From assembly GCA_030267565.1 (NCBI GenBank), contig BRXU01000002.1:372001-436000 (forward strand): a stretch of DNA of 64,000 nt. Reading direction: 5' to 3'. This DNA comes from Pleodorina starrii. Its lineage: Eukaryota > Chlorophyta > Chlorophyceae > Chlamydomonadales > Volvocaceae. Positions 56,801 to 64,000 of this stretch are shown here, piece by piece. The position numbers and the translations under genes were made by a program. Position 1 is the stretch's first letter. Each line of letters opens with the position of its first letter. The notes beneath the pieces were generated by a model that was not told the origin of the DNA, did no database searches, and saw only the letters and a list, made by a program, of their open reading frames with translations.

Positions 56801-59200
56801 AGGGGGAGGGGGTTCATGCCGATGAGACCGCGGTGGAACGGAGGCGACGCTGGCAAGCGGACACAGGACCCGGGAACACAGCAACACAGGGTGGGTGCAT
56901 GCGTGCAGCGCGGCGCAGCGCAGCGCGGGGATGGCTTTTTGTGCAGGGATGCTGAGAGGGGTGAGTGTGCTGTCGGATGTAACGAGAGGAAAGGCGCTTC
57001 AAAAGGTGCTTCCTTCGGCCCTGGCACGGCCCGAAGTGTGTGCACAGCGTTTGCGAGTCCCAGCACCTCTCCCAACACACACACACACACACACCACGGA
57101 CGAGACAAACATCGCCCCCACCACCCGTCTCCGTCTCTTCGCTGCGGTATCTTCTTTTTACCCACCCCACCCCACCACCAGCGCACCGCAAATCCTCATC
57201 CCCCGCCTCCGCGTCCACAGAGTCGTTGGTGGTCCTGGGCGGCTGCTCGTGCTGCTGCAGCTGCATCCGCTGCAGCAGCAACGTCGCGTTCTTGATGACC
57301 TGCGAAGCCGACGTAGGACCGCAGCCCCGACCGCCCTGCGGCTCAAGCTTATCAGCGGCGCCTCCGGCCCCAGCGACGGCGGCAGCGGCGACGACGGTGT
57401 TGCTAATGTCTTGGAGGTGGCCCCCGCCGACGCCGTCGGGTCGGCGCCGCGCGGCGGCGGCCGCGGCTTCCTCCGCCTGGGGACGCGGCGCGGCGGCGCC
57501 GGCGGGGTGGTGGTGGTGAGGCTGCGGGGCCTTGGCCTTGTCGCCGGGGGGGACCGGGGGCAGGGGGTGTGCGGCGGTGCCGCGCGCGAGGTCGGCGGCG
57601 GCAGTGGGGGTGTCGCGCTCGCGGCCCTCAGCAATGGCGGACAGGCCCACGATGGACATCACCTGTGTGTAGGGGCGAAGGGAGGGAGGGAGGTTCCCGC
57701 ACTCATTCTGGTTCTGGTTCAAGCGTTGTTGGTGGGAGGCTGGAAAGGACAAAGTTGAGGATAGGAAGGTCACGCTGCTCGTTGTTGGCATTTGGGCGGG
57801 CGGGTATGTGCGGCTTTGGGGTTGGAGGGTTCGTGGGCAAGGGTACAGGTGTAGGGTTCAATAGGGTTTACCGGTAGTTCCAGCACGCCGGCCCACAGCC
57901 ACCCACGTCACCCGCCTAGCCACCCACCCACATCACCCGCCTAGCCAGGGTAGCCACCCGCCTAGCCAGCCCCTTTTAGCACACACCCGCCAGTAGCCAC
58001 CCACCAGGGAGTCGGCCGGACGCATGTTCCGCCCGTGGGCTTGATCCCTGAGGGTCAAGGAGGCAAAGAATGACGTTGGCAACGGACAGCATCATGCAAG
58101 TTTACCTTGTGTGACCCAAAGGGATGAAGTGGGCGCAGATCGGAAGATGGCGACAAGGTTTCCGAGATGACAGGAACGGCCTGGTCGGGCTTCACGTCCA
58201 GCCCTGGTCCTCTAGGCTGCAGAGCAGGGCCATCTGGCCCGCCGCTGGCTCTACCCCTCGAAAGAACCTTCAGAGGGTCCAGAACCCACGGCCAAAACAA
58301 CAACAAGAACAACAACAACAAGAAGAAATAACAACGACAACCAACAGCTGGGACCCGCGGCGAGAGCCCCCCGGCACTACGCACCTGCGCCTGGCGAGGT
58401 TGCGCGACATGGGCGCCTTGCGGCTCCACCTGACGGGGAAATTCCGCGGGGAGACGGGCTCCTCGGGACGCAGCTCGATGAAGCGCTCGATCTCCTCAAA
58501 CAGTTTCTGAGGTGCGGCGGTGGAGGAGGTGGTGGCAAGGTTGGTTTTGTCGTTGTTACACCGGACTCCGGGTCCCCTGCGGAGGGAAGTACTACCTGCT
58601 GTACCGTACCTGGCTCTCGGTGACACGGCCGGCGCACTCCCGGACCGCAGCCAGTACGCTTCTGCGGGCCTTCTCGACCTTGATGAGGGCTTTCCTCTGC
58701 GGGGCCAGGACCGGCGGAGGAAACGATGCGTGTGACACGCGAGATTTTGGTGTGACTGGGCGCAATCACCGCAAGGGTGCAAGGGTCAGGCATCTGGTCA
58801 TGGAGATGCGAGCCGCACCTTGCTTACGGTGGGTGGCGGGTTGTCGTTTTCTACGATGCAGCTCTCCAGCTCCTCAAGAAGCGACCTATAGCATAACACG
58901 ATAATCGAAATGGGTGAAGGCAGCGGAAAAGCGGGCATGACATTTTCGCGGGCGCACAACCTCCCTTGAAATGGCTCACCGCAGAAGCGACAGCGCGGCC
59001 AGCTCATCCGCCCTGACATCAACAGCGAGGCGATAGTTGCTCAGAATAAGTTTGTGCTGCCTAGATGTGCTATCCAACAGCGAACGAGTCCGGAGCAAGG
59101 CGGACTCGGCCCCCGGCTCAGCGCTCGGGCGGGGGGGCAGCCCAGCCGGAACAGAATCCATGTAATCTGCACGCGTTCGTATTGGTGGAACTCCAAACAT
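53843..59200 (-). CDS. 12-exon membrane-associated protein, family unknown
   Basis: Twelve minus-strand exons join in phase: 59200-58980, 58885-58819, 58696-58610, 58506-58385, 58256-58106, 57662-57166, 56713-56592, 56310-55971, 55764-54986, 54811-54663, 54288-54217 and 53929-53843 (897 residues). The start is ATG 59200 (MFGVPPIRTRADYMDS). Residues 50-160 are strongly helical and charged (LLRTRSLLDSTSRQHKLIL, LLEELESCIVENDNP, KALIKVEKARRSVLAAVREC, KLFEEIERFIELRPEEP), likely a helical bundle or coiled coil. A long disordered middle follows (poly-Ala, HHHH, an acidic DGDEDEDE patch, and Pro/Ala/His-rich sequence). A hydrophobic segment at about 817-842 (NVVGFVGVSVLSGAAMVLGA) looks membrane-spanning, and a short tail ends LRSPDLLALGRG. 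I do not recognise it. A helical head, disordered linker and C-terminal anchor would suit a trafficking or tethering role, but that is only a guess. Confidence 0.7.
56709..56815. repeat. Purine-rich GGGAAGAGG tract in an intron
   Basis: Imperfect GGAGGGGAGGGAAGAGG repeats on the plus strand form a homopurine run of about 100 bp. Read on the minus strand it is the polypyrimidine tract ahead of the exon at 56713. Homopurine tracts can form triplex DNA. Confidence 0.8.
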
Positions 59201-59580
59201 TATGCTGCTGGTATGTGCGCTTCTATTCAAGAACTGTTTACAGTAAGAGGTTCCTTCCTGAAGACCTTAGCACGGCCCACCGAATGCGGTTTTTTATCGC
59301 CTTGGCTTGCGTCACTAGCGTCTGGCCGTCTTATGCTAGTAGTGTGAAGCCGCAGAAACATCAGCTGCCCTAAAAACTTTGCACGGCATTCGGATCCAGG
59401 TTCCTTCACCGTTACCTCTAACGACTGCTGATACCCGCCCTGCTGTTACCAACACTGGCACTGCTTCTCTGTGACCGTGGGCGGGGAGGCTTCGTAGTTT
59501 GGCTTCGATTCAGGGCAAAGAGAGAGCGGAAAGCCTTGTTTCGAAGTATCCTTGCGCCCATTGGCAAGCTGCAAAACCGT
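59201..59580. promoter_or_regulatory. 380-bp spacer between divergent genes
   Basis: It separates the ATG of the 12-exon minus-strand gene from the first ATG of the TPR gene on the plus strand. Both 5' UTRs and both promoters must fit here, so a bidirectional promoter is likely. No TATA box or other motif stands out. Confidence 0.45.
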
Positions 59581-62500
59581 ATGCTCGCCAAATCACTGAC
59601 AAAGCTGCATCTAGGTATGAAGGTTATTCCATTAGTATCGCTGTTGGTTTTCTTCCTGCTCGGACTGCGACTCGGCCCTGTTGAAGCTGCCCACCACGGC
59701 TGCCAGCGCGGCGTGCGCCCAAATGGAACAGAGAGGTTACGGTTGTATGGCGCCATAAGCTCCGACCACAGGTACGCAGCGAGGAAGGAACAGCGCGCGA
59801 AGGTGCTGCGCACATGGGGCCTCGGATGGGCAGCGCAACGGTTCAATTTTCCTCGGCAAGATGTGCCTCCATGGCACTTTATCCTATGCGCAGTTGTGGT
59901 CCCACGACGAGACTCGGCGAGCGCCGTGTCTGTGGCGCCCGGCAGCACGTGGGGGCCCCGCGAAGCTCTGCAACCGACCACATAAACCGACGTTTGCTCC
60001 GCCGCCGGCCCTCGCCCCTCCTCCCCGCCACCGCATTCCTCACCGCCCGCGCTCCTCGTGCGCTCCACCTGAAGCACGCACCATCCTCACCCTCCAACCG
60101 TCCCCCATGCCCGCGCGCCCCACGTCCGCCGCTTACATCCCAAACAAACCCCTCCTCCCCCAGCACCACCACCCACATCCACACCTGCCCCTCTCCTCCC
60201 TCCCCGCACCATCCCAGCGTGCCCTCCATCCATCCCCTCCGCCACCGATGTCCCGGTCCCAGCTTGGGGTTCACCCTTTTGCACACATACTGCACCTCCC
60301 TCCCTCCCTCCCTGCCGCCGCTCCTCCTCCCTCCCTCCCTGCCGCCGCTCCTCCTCTCTCCCTCCCTGCCCGCTGCCCCTCCCTCCCTGCCCGCTGCCCC
60401 TCCCTCCCTGCCCGCTGCCCCTCCCTGCCACTTCCTCCCTCCTTCACAGGATTGACACCACCACCTGCGTCAGCGCAGCCGACGCCTCTCAGGTCCAGGC
60501 CCTCTTCAATCTGGGTATGGCGCTGACTGCGGGCTACAACCAGCCGGAGGCACGGCGGACGTTCCGGTCTGCGCTGCAGATCGACAACCTGTGTCCCATG
60601 TGCTGGTGGGGCGTGGCACATGCGAGAGGTGAGGTGGGTTTTAGGGTTTTGAGGTTTTAGCGGTTTCGAAGGGTTTTTTTCGCCCTGTCTTGGTTTGTCC
60701 GCGCCAGCCACTCGCGCGGTCTTGCAAGCAAACGAGCAAAAGGCCGGAGCTCGGAGCGAAAGACTGACCCCTCAAAGAGACCCCGCGAAGCCGCGATAGG
60801 CGGCCAGCGTGGTGGCGAGACCGACCGACCGACCCGGAGCCAAAGAGGCCAAGAGCGATAAGCGGCCATAACGTGGTGGCGATGAACTGATGACGAGGTA
60901 CAACGACAGGGGTGCAACATGAGGTGTGAATTGGGGAGCAGGCGGCGTAGGAGGCTAAACCTCAAGTCCGGTAGCGGCGGCGGATGCCGGGTGGCGCCTC
61001 TCCTCACCTTGGCCTCGCCCGTGCCCCGCACTCACCCTCGTCTTCCTCGCCTTTGCGGCCCCTGGGCTCTTGCTCCCCTTCAGGTCCCTTCCAGAACAAG
61101 TTTGCGCTGCAGCAGCCTCCGGGCGACAAGGACAGCGACTCGTACTTTAGCGAGCTCGATTCAGAGAAGGCGATTTACGCCATCGGATATGCCGCGGCGC
61201 TGGTGGGCCTTATCCACCACAACCAGACCAATGCCACCATGGACGCCCTCAAGGCGCAGCTGCAGCAGGCGCAGCAGCAGGGGCAACAGGGGCAGGGGCC
61301 GCAACCCCAGGGCCAGATTCCGCGGCTCATGGATCAACTGCCAAAGTGCGAGTCGCTGCAGCAGCAGAAGCAACACCAACAGCAGCAGCAGCAGGCGGCT
61401 TCGCAGGCGGCGGGGCGGCGACGGACCCGGCTGTCTCGGCGACTCCTGGACTCGCACAACGTCACGGGCGACGTAACGGATACGGCCTTGGAGGAGGCGG
61501 AGGAGGCGGCGCTGGGGAGCGGGGTGTTGCCGGCGGAAAGCGGCGGCTTCGCGGACCCGCCGCCGCCCTCCCCGTCGCCGCCGTCGCCGCTGCCGCCGTC
61601 GCCGCCACCGTCGCCGCCGCCAGCGCCGCCGCGGGCGCCGCGCGGGTCGCTTCTGCGCAAGGAACGGTACTATATCGCTGCCATGTTTGATCGGCTGAGT
61701 GTGCGGGCCACCTGGGGTCCGCTCTGGGAGGCAGCAGAGCGTCGGTATGCGGAGGACATGCGGGTGAGGCGGTGGGTTGGCGGTTGGTAACGGTTGGTTG
61801 TTGGTTGTTGCGGTTGGGCGATCTCTGGCGCAGGAATGTAGGCGGCTTATTACTCGGGGAGGCTAAGGGCTTGGGATACCCACCGTTCCGTCGTGTTGCC
61901 GCCGCCTCGCCCCGTCCTCACCTGCCTCCAATTCTTCGCTGCGGTTTCGATGCGGTGTCGTCCTTTGTTGCCCCTCCCTCCCTCCCCCTCCGCCCGCCGA
62001 CTCGTTTTTGCGCCACTCCTGCGGGTTTCAGGGTATCGCGGCCTGCTTCCCCCACGACCCCCTGGCACCTGCCCTGGCTGCGGAGGCCCTCGCCAACCTC
62101 AGCCCCTGGGACTTCGTAGTCAACGGATCCGGTGGGTTGGGGTGGGTGGCTGGGTTGGGGTGTGGGTGGCTGGGGGGCTGGGTGGGGGCTGGGTGGCTGG
62201 CTGGGTGGGTGGGTGGGTGGGTGGGTGGAGAGGTGTTTTTGTTGTCGTTGTCGTTGTTGGTGTTGATGCTGCTGTGTTGTTACGATGGGCTCCAGAGTTT
62301 CGAAGCACCCCTCCCCCCGTCTCCCACACTCGGGCCCCCCCTTAGTTGTGGAGACCGTTCCCCGCCCTCTGGCGCTGGACGTCATTGAACTGATCCGCGA
62401 ATCCCTAAAACGAGACGCCTCACAGCCGCTGGCCCTACACCTCATGGTGGGTCGGTGGGTCGCTGGATGCATTGCCGGGTGGGTCGCTGGGTCAGTGTGT

Positions 62501-63708
62501 GGGGTGTTGGGTTGGGTCGCTGGTGGGCAGATTGGTTGGCCCCTGGGTCGCTGGGTCTGTGGGCGGGCTTAAGGGGGCGAGTCCGTCCGGACGCCAACGT
62601 GCGCCATCCGTTCCACCCCACTTGACTCCGGTCCCCTCTTGATTCGCCCCTTAAAACCCTAAAACCCTATAACCCCAGATCCACGTGACGGAGCAGTTGC
62701 CCGCCAGGAAGCTGAATGCCACCGCCACCGCCACTGCCGGCACTCCAGGTGTGCACTCGCGGCACCGCCGGCAGTCCCGGTAATATATAGAGTTGGGAAG
62801 TTGGGAGACGCCGCCATCCCGAACTCTCGAGGCCGCAGCGCTGTGGCTCATCACACGCGGGGCCTCAGACATACACTGTGCGGCACCCAGACGGGTGCTT
62901 GCACCTTAAAACCCTAAAACCCCAAATCCCACAAACACAACGGCAACCGGGGGATGTGCTCGTGTCACGCGCGCGTGCGCCTGTCTGCGCGCACTTCGCC
63001 TGTTTGGGGCCTGGCAGGTCGCCTGCGCGCGGAGGTGCGTGCTTTTACCTCATCCAGCGGACTCCCAAATGCCCAAATGCCCAAATGCCCCTTCCCAAAT
63101 GCCCCTTCGGAATTCCCGCTTTGGAAAAGAGTACGTTGTGGGTCTTGCTCTGGAGAGCGCCAACCGCCTGTTGGGTCTACTGCCCGGACTGGATCACCTG
63201 CAGCACATGCCCTCACACACATACGTGCGACTAGGCATGTGGAGGGAGGCGGTGCAGGTGCGTGGGTGGGTGTGCGTGTGCGTGTGTGCGTGTGGGAGGG
63301 GCTTTGGGGGGTGTAGGGCTCATGAGGGGCCAAAAGGGGGCGGCTGGGGCCAGGCAAGTGTGTCACATGCTCATTCCTCCCTCCCTTCCTGCTCCTCTCA
63401 CTGCCTCCCGCCATCCCCCCCATTCCCCCTTCCCGTGATATCGTGGCCCCATCCACCCCTCCCCTCTGGGGCGTGCCGCGGTGCGCTGCCTCTACGGCAA
63501 CGGTGTACGGCAACGGTGTACGGCACGGCTACCGTACATGCGTCCAGTCGAACGTGCTTGCGCTGCGCGCCTCTGTGAACGCCAGCTGGGCCTGCATGTC
63601 GCCGCTGTACCCCGACCACGATGTTGCGATGGGGGTGTTTGCGGCCACCATGGCTGCGGACTACGGCGCGGCGCAGGTTTATGCGCGGGTGCTGAGGGAG
63701 CTGCCTAG
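59581..63708 (+). CDS. Secreted tetratricopeptide-repeat protein (3' end beyond window)
   Basis: Eight exons in phase: 59581-59771, 60450-60628, 61084-61763, 62032-62131, 62346-62446, 62679-62748, 63130-63257 and 63548-63708; the last donor (GTGGGG) leads out of the window. At least 536 residues. A hydrophobic signal or anchor occupies about residues 13-35 (MKVIPLVSLLVFFLLGLRLG), from ATG 59581 or ATG 59617. The rest matches a bacterial and algal TPR family: DHRIDTTTC, QALFNLGMALTAGYNQPEA, SALQIDNLCPMCWWGVAHA, ERYYIAAMFDRLS, DPLAPALAAEALANLSPWD, LLPGLDHLQHMPSHTYVRLG and LYPDHDVAMGVFAATMAADY. The HMPSH motif is the family's hallmark. Within exon 3 a Gln run and a proline-rich rod (SPPSPLPPSPPPSPPP) interrupt the TPR fold. 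Several N-glycosylation sites (NGT, NAT, NVT) fit export. The ligand or function is unknown. Confidence 0.82.
60296..60432 (+). repeat. Pyrimidine-rich minisatellite before an acceptor
   Basis: CCCTCCCTGCCGCCGCTCCT and then TGCCCGCTGCCCCTCCC units repeat several times at the 3' end of the first TPR intron. It extends the polypyrimidine tract before the AG at 60448-60449. Confidence 0.85.
62651..62676. repeat. Telomere-like CCCTAAAA units at an intron end
   Basis: Two units of AAAACCCT plus a degenerate third directly precede the acceptor of TPR exon 6. This is the reverse complement of the Chlamydomonas-type telomere repeat TTTTAGGG. Similar pieces occur at 60634-60660, 62906-62925 and 23728-23745. 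Confidence 0.7.
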
Positions 63709-64000
63709 GTGGGGCGGATCAGGCGGGCGGGGGCGGAGGGGGGGTGCGGGAGGGCGGATGAGGGCTGGGGTGCCGGGTGACGGAAGCCCCGCCTTGATGG
63801 GGCTATGGGGGGGCTGCCCCGGGGAGCGAGGGGGGGTGTGTATGTGTGTGTGTGTGTGTGTGTGCCTTGCGAAGTTGGTACTGTTTGCGGGTGGGGTGTC
63901 GGGTGAGCAGTCTGCAAGGTTGAAGCAGGGGCAAGGGCAAATAACTGGGTGGCTGACGCAAGCCAGTCTGGGAGGTTGAGGCGGGGGTTGGGGGGGGTGC
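63709..64000. other. Intron sequence at the window edge
   Basis: Begins with donor GTGGGG after TPR exon 8. It is G-rich and contains a (GT)n run at about 63838-63863. No acceptor for a further exon was identified before the window ends. Confidence 0.5.

Overview
The window looks like nuclear DNA of a volvocine green alga (Chlamydomonas/Volvox relatives). It is GC-rich. Genes are split by introns of about 200-700 bp, mostly with GTGAGT- or GTGCGT-type donors. Proteins carry long Ala/Gly/Gln/His runs and (S/T)PP cell-wall motifs, there are few intergenic genes, and TGTAA poly(A) motifs follow several genes. All gene models were built by hand: frames were joined only where donor, acceptor and codon phase agree. 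No database search was possible.

Layout. (1) 1-12.3 kb is non-genic. A 10.4-kb satellite with a 14-bp unit (ACACACGCRCACGT) is organised in higher-order blocks. It sits between two direct copies of a ~405-bp sequence, and a 131-bp near-perfect palindrome lies just to its left. (2) 13.0-16.9 kb is an unrecognised minus-strand gene. Its last intron contains a fold-back element: two ~410-bp inverted arms that each carry the start of a transposon-like ORF, with ~200-bp direct repeats outside. (3) 17.6-19.3 kb (+) is a three-exon single-pass membrane protein. (4) 20.3-30.2 kb (+) is a very large class 3 lipase with an N-terminal dysferlin/peroxin-type (DysF) domain. (5) 34.5-40.4 kb (+) is a Ser/Thr kinase of the green-algal Aurora-like type with a 760-residue low-complexity N-terminus and an 11-nt microexon in the activation segment. 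(6) 45.7-47.8 kb (+) is a secreted hydroxyproline-rich glycoprotein. (7) 49.4-52.0 kb (-) is a conserved-looking protein of unknown function that needs a GC-AG intron. (8) 53.8-59.2 kb (-) is a 12-exon protein with a helical N-terminus and a C-terminal membrane segment. (9) 59.6 kb to beyond the right edge (+) is a secreted tetratricopeptide-repeat protein with a proline-rich insert.

The genes do not form a pathway. Several encode secreted or membrane products (TM protein, wall glycoprotein, TPR protein). Two gene pairs are divergent across short spacers (about 16.9/17.6 kb and 59.2/59.6 kb). The most unusual parts of the window are the satellite, which is almost wholly alternating purine-pyrimidine over 10 kb, the intron-resident fold-back element, the DysF-lipase fusion, and the kinase microexon.
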